DNA from: Nesterenkonia natronophila
GTDB lineage: Bacteria > Actinomycetota > Actinomycetes > Actinomycetales > Micrococcaceae
NCBI RefSeq assembly: GCF_003595215.1
Contig: NZ_QYZP01000002.1
Coordinates: 62,001 to 126,000 of the forward strand
DNA: 64,000 nt
Direction: 5' to 3'
In this document: positions 1 to 8,447 of the stretch, in pieces
Layout: each line of letters starts with the position of its first letter
Numbering within the stretch: the first letter of the stretch is position 1
The notes under the pieces: generated by a model
What the model saw: only the letters and a program-made list of their open reading frames with translations
Databases searched by the model: none
Told to the model about the DNA's origin: nothing
Position numbers and translations under genes: made by a program

Positions 1-375
1 GGCAGCTTCGACAATGGGCTCAGGCTCCGGCTCCGGAGCTGGTTCTGGTGTTGGCTCGGGGGCGGCCTCGGAAGTCAGCGCAGGTCGGTCAAACGCGAGT
101 TCCACCTGAGGGGAGGCACTGACAGCCTGAGGAGCAACGGTGGAGGCGCGTTCTACGGTGAGCTCCGAGGTGTCGAGCTGAACGGTGACAGCATCGCGGC
201 TTTCCCCGGAGTCTGAATTGGCGTTAGCAGCCACACCACTTGTGATAACCAGGCCGGATGCGGCCAGGACGGCTGCAGTAGCGCGGCCAGCCGATGATGC
301 ATTGGTTCGGGCGAGCGTCTTACTGGCCGCACGCCGGCGAGCACGGCGCGAGGCATGAATGGGAGTGTTTGTCAT
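1..375 (-). CDS. Secreted protein, N-terminal part (cut by window edge)
   Basis: The reverse strand is open from an ATG at 375 to the window edge. The first 20 residues are rich in Arg/Ala. A hydrophobic stretch (about residues 30-48, TAAVLAASGLVITSGVAA) follows and looks like a long signal peptide. The mature part is acidic and Ser/Thr-rich and ends in a Pro-Glu repeat linker (PEPTPEPAPEPEPEP). An AGGAAAGG Shine-Dalgarno lies about 9 nt upstream of the start. The layout (signal peptide, disordered region, PE linker, missing C-terminal domain) is common in actinobacterial cell-wall hydrolases such as NlpC/P60 or Rpf proteins. The catalytic domain lies outside the window, so no function is assigned. 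Confidence 0.75.
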   Translation of the reverse strand, partial: MTNTPIHASRRARRRAASKTLARTNASSAGRATAAVLAASGLVITSGVAANANSDSGESRDAVTVQLDTSELTVERASTVAPQAVSASPQVELAFDRPALTSEAAPEPTPEPAPEPEPEPIVEAA

Positions 376-476
376 TTCTGGGACCTTTCCTGCGGAATGC
401 GGTAGTTCTGCGAAGACCCGGGACAGTGGCAGGAGCTGCACCGAGTTCGAGACTCCTCTGCGGAGTGCACCCTAAC

Positions 477-505
477 TTTATAACAACTCTATATACTTGT
501 CACAA
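477..505 (-). promoter_or_regulatory. Sigma-70-like promoter of the secreted protein gene
   Basis: On the minus strand, TTGTGA (500-505) and TATAAA (477-482) are separated by 17 nt. They would start a transcript near 470 with a 5' leader of about 95 nt before the ATG at 375. The local sequence is AT-rich compared with its surroundings. Confidence 0.55.
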
Positions 506-559
506 CTTGGTAACGAAGGCGACCTATGTGCGTGAAGCTCTTCTCGTGGCCCACATCTC

Positions 560-588
560 TTGACGCACCGGCCCCATAGGCGTATATC
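560..588 (+). promoter_or_regulatory. Promoter of the copper operon
   Basis: TTGACG (560-565) and TATATC (583-588) are 17 nt apart on the plus strand. The expected transcription start near 595 lies immediately before the palindrome at 598-618, so a bound repressor would block promoter escape. Confidence 0.6.
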
Positions 589-597
589 TGAGTACGG

Positions 598-618
598 GTA
601 TACCCCACAGGGGTATAC
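598..618 (+). promoter_or_regulatory. CsoR-type copper operator
   Basis: GTATACCCC-ACA-GGGGTATAC is a perfect 9-bp inverted repeat. It matches the known CsoR operator form, a G/C-tract palindrome flanked by GTATA/TATAC. It sits just downstream of the predicted -10 box and upstream of the operon that encodes CsoR itself, which implies autoregulated, copper-derepressed expression. Confidence 0.85.
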
Positions 619-656
619 GCGATTAATGAAAAAGTCGACCCCAGGTGTTGTGTCTC

Positions 657-782
657 ATGGTTACCGCCAACGAGTACCAAGGGACAGGGATGAGCTGCGG
701 GCTCTATGAGGCCGCAATTCGCACCGATGTCTCCCAGATCGACGGGCTGAGCGGCATCGATGGAAGAAGAGAGCAGTTATGA
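657..782 (+). pseudogene. Truncated copZ-like heavy-metal-associated (HMA) ORF, 41 codons
   Basis: A 41-codon ORF starts at ATG 657, and its TGA overlaps the copB start as ATGA. The peptide begins MVTANEYQGTGMSCG and continues YEAAIRTDVSQIDG, which is the first beta-alpha half of an actinobacterial CopZ/HMA domain (usual form NEYxVxGMxCxHCxxAV...). The metal site MxCxxC reads MSCGLY here, so the second cysteine has become tyrosine. The protein stops after about 40 residues instead of about 68, because copB begins where the second half of the fold should be. It cannot bind Cu(I) in the normal CxxC way. It is either a decayed copper chaperone gene or one kept as a leader whose translation is coupled to copB. 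AGGTG lies about 11 nt upstream; a second possible start is ATG 690. Confidence 0.7.
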
Positions 783-2980
783 GTCAACCCCCAGCCGGCT
801 CGCATCACGCGACTCAACGCGATGGGCACCGCGAGCAGCATGGCCACCACAGCGGACCAGAAGGGCATGATCCTGAGAGCCATGGGCGCGAAGGACAGCA
901 CCACGCTGGTCACCAAGCACACGGGGGACACGCTGGGCATGGAGACCATGTCGCGCAGTTCCGCCGCCTGTTCTGGATCATGCTCATCTTGGTGGTGCCC
1001 GTGGTGGGATTCAACCACATGTTCGCCGACTTGCTCGGGTATCGACTGCCCGACGCTGCGTGGGTCTGGTGGGTTTCCCCCGTCCTGGGCACTATCGTCT
1101 ACACCTGGGGTGGGCAGCCGTTCTTGAGTGGCGCCGTTTCAGAGATCCGGGCCCGGCAGCCTGGCATGATGCTGCTGATTGGATTGGCTATCACAGTGGC
1201 GTTTGTGGCTTCCTGGGGTGCCACCCTCGGCCTGGTTGATCATGAACTGAACTTCTGGTGGGAAATGGCCCTGTTGGTGGTCATCATGCTGTTGGGTCAC
1301 TGGATTGAGATGAAATCCCTGGCCCAAACCATGTCTGCATTGGACTCTCTAGCTGCCCTGTTGCCGGACGAGGCGGAGAAGGTCGAGGGTGGAGACATCA
1401 TTAAGGTCGCTCCGTCTGATCTGCGGGTGGGAGATGTGGTGATTGTCCGGCCCGGTTCCTCAGTCCCCGCTGATGGGAAGATCGTCGATGGCAGTGCCAG
1501 CATGGATGAGTCGATGGTCACCGGTGAATCCAAAGCGGTGCGACGCCACACCGGCAGCCAGGTCGTCGCTGGCACAGTGGCTACAGACTCCGGGGTCAGA
1601 GTCGAGGTCACTGCGATCGGTGAGGACACAGCCCTGGCCGGAATCCAGAAGCTCGTCGCCGACGCTCAGGCCTCCTCATCCCGCGCACAGCGCATAGCCG
1701 ACACTGCTGCCGCCTGGTTGTTCTGGTTCGCACTTGGAGCCGCGGTAGTGACCGCGATCACCTGGGTCCTGCTGGGTATGCCAGATGCGGCTGTGGTGCG
1801 CACAATCACCGTACTGGTGATCGCGTGCCCTCACGCCTTGGGGCTCGCGATACCGCTGGTCGTCTCTATCGCCACCGAACGGGCCGCCCGCGGCGGGGTA
1901 CTCATCAAAGACCGGCTCGCGCTGGAGTCCATGCGCACCGTGGACTCAGTTCTTTTCGACAAGACCGGAACTCTGACCAAGGGAGAGCCCACCGTCACTG
2001 GTGTGCATCCGGTGGGGGATCGCCACGAAGATGACGTGATTGCCCTGGCGGCAGCCGCTGAATCTGGCAGCGAGCACCCCCTGGCCCGAGCGATCGTGGG
2101 AACCGCACGCGCCCGCAATCTGGACGTGCCCAACGCCCGTGATTTCTCATCCTCCCCGGCTGTGGGGGTGAAGGCAACCGTTGATGGAGCTGTGGTTGAG
2201 GTCGGCGGCCCCTACCTGCTGGACCAACACGGACAGGGCGAGCTCTTTGTCGCCGATCAGTGGCGTGATGAGGGCGCAATCATCCTCCACGTCCTTGCGG
2301 AGGGGGAGGTCATCGGCGCGCTGCGGCTAGCTGACGAAATCAGACCTGAGTCTCGAGATGCGGTCGATGCCCTGCACGCTCTCGGTGTGCAGGTGGTGAT
2401 GATCACCGGAGACGCACAGGCCGTGGCTGAAACCGTCGCAACGGATCTCGGCATTGACCGGGTCTTCGCCGGGGTTCGCCCCGAAGATAAGGCCGCCAAG
2501 GTCGCCGAGCTGCAGGACGAAGGCAAGAAAGTGGCGATGGTCGGCGACGGGGTCAACGACGCCCCCGCATTGGCCCAAGCTGATGTCGGCATTGCTATCG
2601 GCGCCGGCACCGACGTAGCCATCGGTTCGGCCGGAGTCATTCTCGCCTCATCCGACCCCCGGTCGGTGCTCTCGATCTTTGAGCTCTCGCGGGCCAGCTA
2701 CCGCAAAATGAAGCAGAATCTCTGGTGGGCTGCAGGTTACAACATTGCTGCCGTGCCACTGGCCGCCGGTGTGTTGGCGCCCATAGGATTTGTCTTGCCG
2801 ATGAGCATCGGAGCGATCCTGATGTCCGCCTCCACAGTCGTGGTGGCCCTCAACGCCCAACTGCTGCGTCGACTCGACCTCACCCCCGAAGCCAGCACCG
2901 GTAGAACTCTCGAGCGTTCACCAGCACCGCAGCAACCCTCCCAGTCGGCGCACGCAGAAAGCAGGAGACAAGGACGATGA
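779..2980 (+). CDS. copB: CopB-type (P1B-3) copper-translocating P-type ATPase
   Basis: This is a 733-residue copper exporter of the inner membrane that drives efflux by ATP hydrolysis. The first 57 residues are very His-rich (more than a dozen His), replacing the CxxC metal domains of CopA-type pumps. The transmembrane metal motif is CPH (Cys about 349) rather than CPC, typical of P1B-3 CopB. TGES of the actuator domain, DKTGTLTKG with the phosphorylated Asp about 394, the SEHPL motif of the N-domain, and GDGVNDAP about 589 are all present, so the pump looks intact. It overlaps the broken copZ-like ORF upstream (ATGA) and csoR downstream (ATGA), forming one translationally coupled operon behind a CsoR operator. 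Confidence 0.93.
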   Translation: MSQPPAGSHHATQRDGHREQHGHHSGPEGHDPESHGREGQHHAGHQAHGGHAGHGDHVAQFRRLFWIMLILVVPVVGFNHMFADLLGYRLPDAAWVWWVSPVLGTIVYTWGGQPFLSGAVSEIRARQPGMMLLIGLAITVAFVASWGATLGLVDHELNFWWEMALLVVIMLLGHWIEMKSLAQTMSALDSLAALLPDEAEKVEGGDIIKVAPSDLRVGDVVIVRPGSSVPADGKIVDGSASMDESMVTGESKAVRRHTGSQVVAGTVATDSGVRVEVTAIGEDTALAGIQKLVADAQASSSRAQRIADTAAAWLFWFALGAAVVTAITWVLLGMPDAAVVRTITVLVIACPHALGLAIPLVVSIATERAARGGVLIKDRLALESMRTVDSVLFDKTGTLTKGEPTVTGVHPVGDRHEDDVIALAAAAESGSEHPLARAIVGTARARNLDVPNARDFSSSPAVGVKATVDGAVVEVGGPYLLDQHGQGELFVADQWRDEGAIILHVLAEGEVIGALRLADEIRPESRDAVDALHALGVQVVMITGDAQAVAETVATDLGIDRVFAGVRPEDKAAKVAELQDEGKKVAMVGDGVNDAPALAQADVGIAIGAGTDVAIGSAGVILASSDPRSVLSIFELSRASYRKMKQNLWWAAGYNIAAVPLAAGVLAPIGFVLPMSIGAILMSASTVVVALNAQLLRRLDLTPEASTGRTLERSPAPQQPSQSAHAESRRQGR

Positions 2981-3288
2981 CCGCCCCCACACCATCGACG
3001 TCGGCCAGCCATGGCTACATCAGCGATAAGCACCGCTACCTCGCACGACTGAAGCGCATCGAAGGCCAGGCTCGGGGAATCCACCGGATGGTTGAGGAGG
3101 ACACGTACTGTATTGACATACTCACCCAGATCAGCGCGATCACATCCGCGCTGAACAATGTTGCTCTCGGACTGCTAGACGATCACCTCAAGCACTGCGT
3201 GGTGGGAGCCGCACAGGATGGCGGCGCTGAGGCTGAAGAGAAGATCAAAGAAGCCTCCGACGCCATCGCTCGCCTGGTCCGGAAGTAA
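2977..3288 (+). CDS. csoR: Copper-sensing transcriptional repressor CsoR
   Basis: This is a 103-residue all-helical repressor of the CsoR/RcnR family. The three Cu(I) ligands are in the classical C-H-C arrangement: Cys45 (EEDTYCIDIL), His70 and Cys74 (DDHLKHC). The N-terminal basic helix, with the sequence RYLARLKRIEGQARGI, is the family's DNA-binding signature. The start overlaps the copB stop by 4 nt. With the palindrome at 598-618 upstream of the operon, it most likely represses its own operon and releases DNA when loaded with Cu(I). Confidence 0.95.
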   Translation: MTAPTPSTSASHGYISDKHRYLARLKRIEGQARGIHRMVEEDTYCIDILTQISAITSALNNVALGLLDDHLKHCVVGAAQDGGAEAEEKIKEASDAIARLVRK

Positions 3289-3309
3289 GCCTGTCCTTGA
3301 GGTTCCAGA

Positions 3310-3339
3310 TTGGCGGCCCACTTCTACCAGCTGTAGAAT
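3310..3339 (+). promoter_or_regulatory. Promoter of the tlpA-ccdA-resB-ccsB run
   Basis: TTGGCG (3310-3315) and TAGAAT (3334-3339) are separated by 18 nt. The -10 box ends only 9 nt before the ATG at 3349 and no Shine-Dalgarno is visible, so the transcript may be leaderless or nearly so. Confidence 0.5.
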
Positions 3340-3348
3340 TCGGTACTG

Positions 3349-4023
3349 ATGCCTCCCGCACACTCACACTCACGTCGCCTTAGCCTACGGTCCTTGGCCG
3401 CAGCGGTGATGACCGCTGGTTTGGCGCTGACCGCGTGCGGGTCCGACGGCAATGACGATCTCGCGCAGCGGGCCTCCAATGACGGGTCGAACTATGTCGC
3501 TGGAGACGGTTCTGTGCAGGAGTTCGCCTCGGAGAACCGTGGCGACTCCGTGGTCATCGAGTCTGAGACCTTTGAAGGCGAGTCAGTCACCGAAGAGACC
3601 TTCCAGGACGAGGTGAGCGTCATCAACTTCTGGTACGCCGCCTGCGCTCCCTGCCGGAAGGAAGCCCCAGACCTCCAAGAGATCTACGAAGAGTTCGAAC
3701 CCGACGGGGTCCAGTTCTACGGGGTCAACACCCGGGATACCCAGGCCACCGCCGAAGCCTTCGAGCGCACTTTCGGCATCACTTACCCTTCCATGGAAGA
3801 CCGCGGTGGGACTGTGCTGATGTCGATGACGGACTACGTCCACCCTTCCGCGGTGCCCACCACACTTGTGCTGGACCGGCAGGGTCGGGTCTCAGCGCGG
3901 ATCAGCGGGTTGGTGGACCCGGGTACCCTGCGTGCACTGATCACGACGGCCCTTGAGGAAGATCCTGCTCAGGCTGAAGCTGCCGTGAACGACGCTGCCG
4001 CGGGAACCCTGCCCGCCATATGA
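3349..4023 (+). CDS. tlpA: TlpA/ResA-like thiol-disulfide lipoprotein
   Basis: This is a 224-residue lipoprotein. A basic N-terminus and hydrophobic core end in the lipobox LTAC with Cys30 as the lipidated residue. The thioredoxin-like domain has the motif WYAACAPC with redox Cys99 and Cys102, and a cis-Pro loop (SAVPTT) further on. It would act outside the membrane to keep apocytochrome c haem-binding cysteines reduced, taking electrons from CcdA. The next gene, ccdA, starts inside its stop codon, and ResB and CcsB follow, which supports that role. The member is ordinary in length and motif content. Confidence 0.88.
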   Translation: MPPAHSHSRRLSLRSLAAAVMTAGLALTACGSDGNDDLAQRASNDGSNYVAGDGSVQEFASENRGDSVVIESETFEGESVTEETFQDEVSVINFWYAACAPCRKEAPDLQEIYEEFEPDGVQFYGVNTRDTQATAEAFERTFGITYPSMEDRGGTVLMSMTDYVHPSAVPTTLVLDRQGRVSARISGLVDPGTLRALITTALEEDPAQAEAAVNDAAAGTLPAI

Positions 4024-4811
4024 GCTTGACCCTGTTGCCGACACCGGCAATGTCTTCGAACCCCTTCGCGGAGATCGTCTCCGACGGCTCACTGCTCATC
4101 GCTGCCCCGGTGGCGCTGCTGGCTGGGCTTGTCTCTTTCCTCTCTCCCTGTGTACTGCCGCTGGTCCCCGGCTATCTCGGCTATGTCACCGGACTTTCAG
4201 GGGTCGAACTCCACGATCGAGCTCGGTCCCGGATGGTGCTCGGAGCTTCACTGTTCGTGCTCGGATTCAGTGTGGTGTTTCTCCTCATAGGTGCGGTGTT
4301 CGTCCAGGCCACTGTGTGGCTCCGGTTCGACGGCGCGTGGTTGACCCAGGTGCTCGGAGTCGTCGTTATCCTCATGGGCCTGATATTCATGGGCGCCTTC
4401 AACTTCTTCCAGCGGGAGCGCAAGATTCACCGCCGCCCACCCGACGGGCTGCTGGGGGCGCCGCTGCTGGGTGCCACCTTCGGCATCGGGTGGGCTCCCT
4501 GCATGGGCCCGACTCTGGCCGCCGTGCTGGCCCTGGTGGTAGGGGATCCCGGGGGAGCCGAGCACACCCGCGGCGCGGCACTGGTCTTCATCTACTGTTT
4601 GGGTCTCGGTGTCCCATTCATCCTCATCAGCTTAGGGATGCAGCGCGGTATGCGGACCCTGAGCTTCTTCACACGGCATAAGCGCACCGTGATGCGGACC
4701 GGCGGAGGACTGCTGGTCCTCATAGGCGTGCTCATGGCCACCGGCATCTGGAACACCTGGGTGTGGGCGCTGCAGGACTGGTTCCAATCAGAGATAGTGA
4801 TGCCCATCTGA
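4020..4811 (+). CDS. ccdA: CcdA-type cytochrome c biogenesis membrane protein
   Basis: This is a 263-residue polytopic protein of the DsbD/CcdA family that passes reducing equivalents from cytoplasmic thioredoxin across the membrane. The two redox cysteines lie in the usual places: SPCVLPLVPGYL (Cys44) and GWAPCMGP (Cys161). About six membrane segments are seen. The start ATG overlaps the tlpA stop by 4 nt and the stop overlaps the resB start (TGATG), so tlpA-ccdA-resB-ccsB should be translated as a coupled unit. Confidence 0.93.
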   Translation: MSLTLLPTPAMSSNPFAEIVSDGSLLIAAPVALLAGLVSFLSPCVLPLVPGYLGYVTGLSGVELHDRARSRMVLGASLFVLGFSVVFLLIGAVFVQATVWLRFDGAWLTQVLGVVVILMGLIFMGAFNFFQRERKIHRRPPDGLLGAPLLGATFGIGWAPCMGPTLAAVLALVVGDPGGAEHTRGAALVFIYCLGLGVPFILISLGMQRGMRTLSFFTRHKRTVMRTGGGLLVLIGVLMATGIWNTWVWALQDWFQSEIVMPI

Positions 4812-6517
4812 TGAGCACCGAGAACAACACCACCACTGAAGTGCAGCCCTCCGCGCACCGCGACAACGCCCGCGAGGACGCCCTCAACGATGCCCAGGGC
4901 CTTTCCAAGAATGAGGTCACCGCCCCGGCGCTGGGCCTGAAGGGGATGCTGCGCTGGGCCTGGACCCAGCTGACCTCGATGCGCACCGCGCTGATGCTTC
5001 TGCTGCTCCTGGCGATCGCCGCTGTCCCGGGGTCCATCTTCCCACAGCGGGTGCAGGACTCCTTCGCCGTCCAGACCTACATTGAAGACAACCCCACCCT
5101 GGGCCCGGTTCTGGACTTCTTCCAGATGTTCGACGTCTATTCCTCGGTGTGGTTCTCTGCGATCTACATCCTGCTGTTCATATCGCTCATCGGATGCATC
5201 ATTCCGCGAGCACGCAAGCACTACCAGCAGATGATCAGCCCACCTCCGCGCACTCCACGCAGGCTCCAGCGTCTGCCCGAATACGGCGCCCTCGAGCTGG
5301 ACAGCGAAGGACCCGATCCGGCGACTGCGCTGACCGACGCGGGTGCAGTCCTGAAGAAGCGCCGCTACCGGGTTGATATACGGCGCAACGACGACGGCAC
5401 TGGCTCCGTCGGTGCGGAGAAAGGCTACCTCCGGGAGATCGGAAACATCGTCTTCCACGTCTCACTCGTGGGGGTGCTCATCTTCGTCGCCGCCGGTGCC
5501 ATGTTCAGCTACCGGGGTCAGAAGGTGATGATCGAGGATGAGGCCTTCGTCAATGCGCTGGTCGCCTATGACAACTTCTACCCGGGCACCTGGTTCCAGG
5601 AAGAAAACCTTGAACCGTTCTCCATCCGGCTCGACAGCTTCGAGCGAGCCTTCGACCGACAGCTTTTCGACGGAGAACCCAACCCCAATTACGGCCAGGC
5701 CCTGGACTTCACCGCAGACGTCACCATTCAAGATGGTCCCGACGCTGAGCCCGAACAGACGGAGCTCAAGGTCAACCATCCGCTCTCACTCGGTGGTGGG
5801 GCCCAGATCTACCTGGTGGGCAACGGTTATGCCCCGGTGATTACGGTTCGTGACGGTGACGGGGAGGTCGCCTTCTCAGGCCCGGTGATCACACGCCCCG
5901 ACGACCCGCTCTACACGTCGATGGCCGTCATCAAGGCGCCCGACGCCGCTCCCGAGCAGCTGGGCTTCGTGGGGCTGTTCCTGCCTACCGCCCATGACAC
6001 CGGCGATGGGTTGGCGATCTCGATCGACCCTGAGCTGGGCAATCCGGAACTGCACCTCAACTCCTACGCCGGCGACCTCGGACTCGATGAAGGTGTACCG
6101 CAGAACGTCTATGTCCTCGACACCGAAGACCTTACCGAACTCAACTCCCGTGATTCCGAGGCCGGCGCTATCACCTTAGGGATCGGAGAGACCCACGAGC
6201 TGCCCGACGGTCTCGGATCGGTGGAGTTCGAAGAAGTCCAGGACTACATTGCCATCGATATTCACTACAACCCAGGCACCACGGCCATTTTGATCTTCGC
6301 GCTGACCGCCACAGCCGGGCTGATCACCAGCCTCTTCCTGCGCCGACGGCGAGCTTGGGTGACTGTGGAGCAGAACGAGCACGGGCGTACACTGGTCACA
6401 TACGGACTGCTCGCCCGCGGCGAAGATTTCCGGCTCCGGGACGAGAACATCGCTCTGCGTACCCAGTTTGAGAAAACCTGGCCGGTCCGCCCCCCAGAGG
6501 AGAACAACGAGTCATGA
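4811..6517 (+). CDS. resB: ResB/Ccs1-type cytochrome c synthetase subunit
   Basis: This protein has 568 residues from ATG 4811, chosen because it overlaps the ccdA stop as TGATG; an in-frame ATG further upstream lies inside ccdA. Its layout is that of ResB: membrane segments about residues 55-75, 112-135 and 210-230, a large extracytoplasmic domain of about 280 residues, then a last membrane segment near 490-510 followed by a basic tail (LRRRRAW). ResB works with CcsB/ResC as the System II haem lyase. The ccsB start lies inside its stop codon (ATGA). Confidence 0.92.
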   Translation: MSTENNTTTEVQPSAHRDNAREDALNDAQGLSKNEVTAPALGLKGMLRWAWTQLTSMRTALMLLLLLAIAAVPGSIFPQRVQDSFAVQTYIEDNPTLGPVLDFFQMFDVYSSVWFSAIYILLFISLIGCIIPRARKHYQQMISPPPRTPRRLQRLPEYGALELDSEGPDPATALTDAGAVLKKRRYRVDIRRNDDGTGSVGAEKGYLREIGNIVFHVSLVGVLIFVAAGAMFSYRGQKVMIEDEAFVNALVAYDNFYPGTWFQEENLEPFSIRLDSFERAFDRQLFDGEPNPNYGQALDFTADVTIQDGPDAEPEQTELKVNHPLSLGGGAQIYLVGNGYAPVITVRDGDGEVAFSGPVITRPDDPLYTSMAVIKAPDAAPEQLGFVGLFLPTAHDTGDGLAISIDPELGNPELHLNSYAGDLGLDEGVPQNVYVLDTEDLTELNSRDSEAGAITLGIGETHELPDGLGSVEFEEVQDYIAIDIHYNPGTTAILIFALTATAGLITSLFLRRRRAWVTVEQNEHGRTLVTYGLLARGEDFRLRDENIALRTQFEKTWPVRPPEENNES

Positions 6518-7617
6518 ATGTAGTAGCGCCGCTGTCGGCACACCTGCCACAAATCAATGTGCAGCTGGCCGAATACTCAGAGCTGTTTATGCTGATCAGC
6601 GCTTTCATCTACACCCTGGCATTCATCCTGTTCACAGTCGACACTGTGCGCAGTTCAGCCACCATCCGCCGGGTGGAGGCCGAACTGTCCGCCGAGCAGC
6701 AGCAGGAGCGTTCACGGCAACTCGTAGGGGCCGGCACGCCCGGGCACGACGACGACATTGCCTCAGCTTCACCGGCGAGCGCCTCCGCCGCAGACCTGGT
6801 GGACGACGACCTCGCGTACGTCGGCACCAGCCGTCCCTTCGCTAACGTGGCAGTGGCGCTGACCGCAGTGGCTGCCGCCGCCCACGCCTTCGCCGTCGTT
6901 TCTCGCGGCGTAGCCGCCGCGCGGTGGCCACTGGCCAATATGTTCGAGTTCCTGACCGCTGCCGCCTTGGTGGTCAGCGTAGTGTTTCTCGTGGTGCTCA
7001 TCCGGCGTGACCTGCGGTTCTTGGGTATATTCGTGATCGGCCTGGTGGTGACGATGATGGCCGGCGCCACTATTGGTTTCCCCACACCCATAGGTCATGT
7101 TCAGCCCGCCCTGCAGAGCCCATGGATCGCCATTCACGTCACTCTGGCCGTCCTGGCGATGGCGGTCTTCACTCTCACATTCGCCATGAACGTCTTACAG
7201 CTCGTCCAGGCCCGGCGTGAGCGGGCGTTGAACGGTGCCCCCAAGGGCGGGTTCGAACGTGGCCTCACCAAGGCTCAGTTTATGCGCCTGGTGCCCAGCG
7301 CCTTCTCACTTGAATCCTGGGCCTACCGGCTCAACGCCGTCGGATTCGTCTTCTGGACTCTGGGACCATTGATCACGGGTGCCATTTGGGCCAATGAGTC
7401 CTGGGGCCGGTACTGGGGCTGGGATCCCAAAGAGGTTTGGACGTTCGTCATCTGGGTCGTGTACGCCGGTTACTTGCATGCCAGGGCGACCCGCGGATGG
7501 ACCGGCAACCGGGCGGCGTGGCTGTCGATCATCGGTTTCATCTGCATCATCATCAATTACACAGTCGTCAACATGTGGTTCCCCGGCCTGCACTCTTACG
7601 CCGGGCTGCCCGAGTAG
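6514..7617 (+). CDS. ccsB: CcsB/ResC cytochrome c biogenesis protein
   Basis: This is a 367-residue multi-span protein of the haem-handling CcsA/CcmC/CcmF family. The tryptophan-rich haem-presenting motif WGWDPKEVW sits at about residues 301-309, and conserved histidines in flanking segments are visible (for example AAHAF near 130). A hydrophilic loop of about 60 residues follows the first membrane span, as in actinobacterial members. It pairs with the preceding ResB to attach haem to apocytochrome c outside the membrane. Confidence 0.93.
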   Translation: MNVVAPLSAHLPQINVQLAEYSELFMLISAFIYTLAFILFTVDTVRSSATIRRVEAELSAEQQQERSRQLVGAGTPGHDDDIASASPASASAADLVDDDLAYVGTSRPFANVAVALTAVAAAAHAFAVVSRGVAAARWPLANMFEFLTAAALVVSVVFLVVLIRRDLRFLGIFVIGLVVTMMAGATIGFPTPIGHVQPALQSPWIAIHVTLAVLAMAVFTLTFAMNVLQLVQARRERALNGAPKGGFERGLTKAQFMRLVPSAFSLESWAYRLNAVGFVFWTLGPLITGAIWANESWGRYWGWDPKEVWTFVIWVVYAGYLHARATRGWTGNRAAWLSIIGFICIIINYTVVNMWFPGLHSYAGLPE

Positions 7618-7632
7618 TCGGAGGACCGTCGA

Positions 7633-7959
7633 ATGGCCGTGCTCAAGTACTCCGCCCTAAGGTTGGGCATCTTTGCCGTGGTCTTCTTCGGCTGCCTCTA
7701 CATAGATCTGGGACGCTTCACCTTGATATTCGCGGTGATCATCGGTTTGGCGGTTTCTTGGATGGTCAGCTACCTCTTCTTCAACTCCTGGCGTATCGCA
7801 GCCGGGGAGCAACTGGCCGGATGGTTGGGACGGCGCCGCCGGTCCACATCTGAGCGACAAGACAATGCAGCCGAGGACGAGCTAGCCGAGCAGTTCCACG
7901 AGCCCGCCGAACAGCCCCGCCCGCATGACCAGGATCGGCTAGGGCGGGCCGAAGGGTGA
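7633..7959 (+). CDS. DUF4229 small membrane protein
   Basis: This 108-residue protein has two membrane helices (about 8-28 and 33-52) and a charged, Glu/Arg-rich cytoplasmic tail. It matches the DUF4229 family pattern (LKYSxLRLxxF..., then NSWR after the second helix), which is restricted to Actinobacteria and usually lies beside menaquinone genes, as here. GGAGG lies 10 nt upstream. Its function is unknown. Confidence 0.85.
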   Translation: MAVLKYSALRLGIFAVVFFGCLYIDLGRFTLIFAVIIGLAVSWMVSYLFFNSWRIAAGEQLAGWLGRRRRSTSERQDNAAEDELAEQFHEPAEQPRPHDQDRLGRAEG

Positions 7960-8035
7960 CCAGGGCGGGTAATTCTCGGTCCGCGCGGAGCGGAAACGGA
8001 CACGGCCTCACGCCGGGTCTACTACGCTAGATTGT

Positions 8036-8446
8036 ATGGTTCGGGTTTTCATGGCTCTCGGCGTAGTCGCTCTCGGTCTGCTGATTTACAGCACGGTCGA
8101 CTGCATTCAGACGCCCAAGCACAAAGTGCGCGTGCTTCCCAAGACGGCGTGGGTACCGATCATCATTCTGCTACCGCTTCTTGGCGCCGGGCTGTGGTTG
8201 GGCTTCGGCAAAGCCCGTGGCGGTAACGGTGGCGGAGGCGGCCCACGTAAGGGCCCGATGGCCCCCGATGACGACCCTGAGTTCCTGCGGAAGGTTGAGT
8301 TCCAACGCCGTCAAGCCCAGCGTCGTGAAGAAGAGGCCCGACGCCAGGCAGAAGAGAACCGCCGCAAGCGAGAGGCTGAGGAGCGGGCCGCTGAGAAGAA
8401 TCGCGAGAAGAAGGATGATGACCGCGGGGCAGGGCCCAGCGACTGA
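8036..8446 (+). CDS. PLDc_N-domain membrane protein with charged coiled-coil tail
   Basis: This is a 136-residue protein with two membrane helices (about 3-22 and 41-58) around a short DCIQTPKHKVR loop, the pattern of the phospholipase D N-terminal domain family (PF13396). A Gly-rich hinge follows (about 61-70), then a long helix of Arg/Glu repeats (about 83-128) likely to be coiled coil. There is no catalytic HKD motif, so it is not a phospholipase. A TACGCT box (8023-8028) ends 7 nt before the ATG and no Shine-Dalgarno is seen, suggesting a leaderless start. The gene usually neighbours menB in Micrococcaceae. Confidence 0.82.
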   Translation: MVRVFMALGVVALGLLIYSTVDCIQTPKHKVRVLPKTAWVPIIILLPLLGAGLWLGFGKARGGNGGGGGPRKGPMAPDDDPEFLRKVEFQRRQAQRREEEARRQAEENRRKREAEERAAEKNREKKDDDRGAGPSD

Positions 8447-8447
8447 C

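Noticed and set aside
376..480. Possible c-di-AMP (ydaO) riboswitch in the leader of the secreted protein gene
   Set aside because: Such riboswitches often precede actinobacterial cell-wall hydrolase genes, but the conserved core sequence elements and pseudoknot partners could not be found in the 95-nt leader.
8023..8446. Phospholipase D activity for the PLDc_N protein
   Set aside because: Only the N-terminal membrane domain of the family is present; there is no HKD motif.
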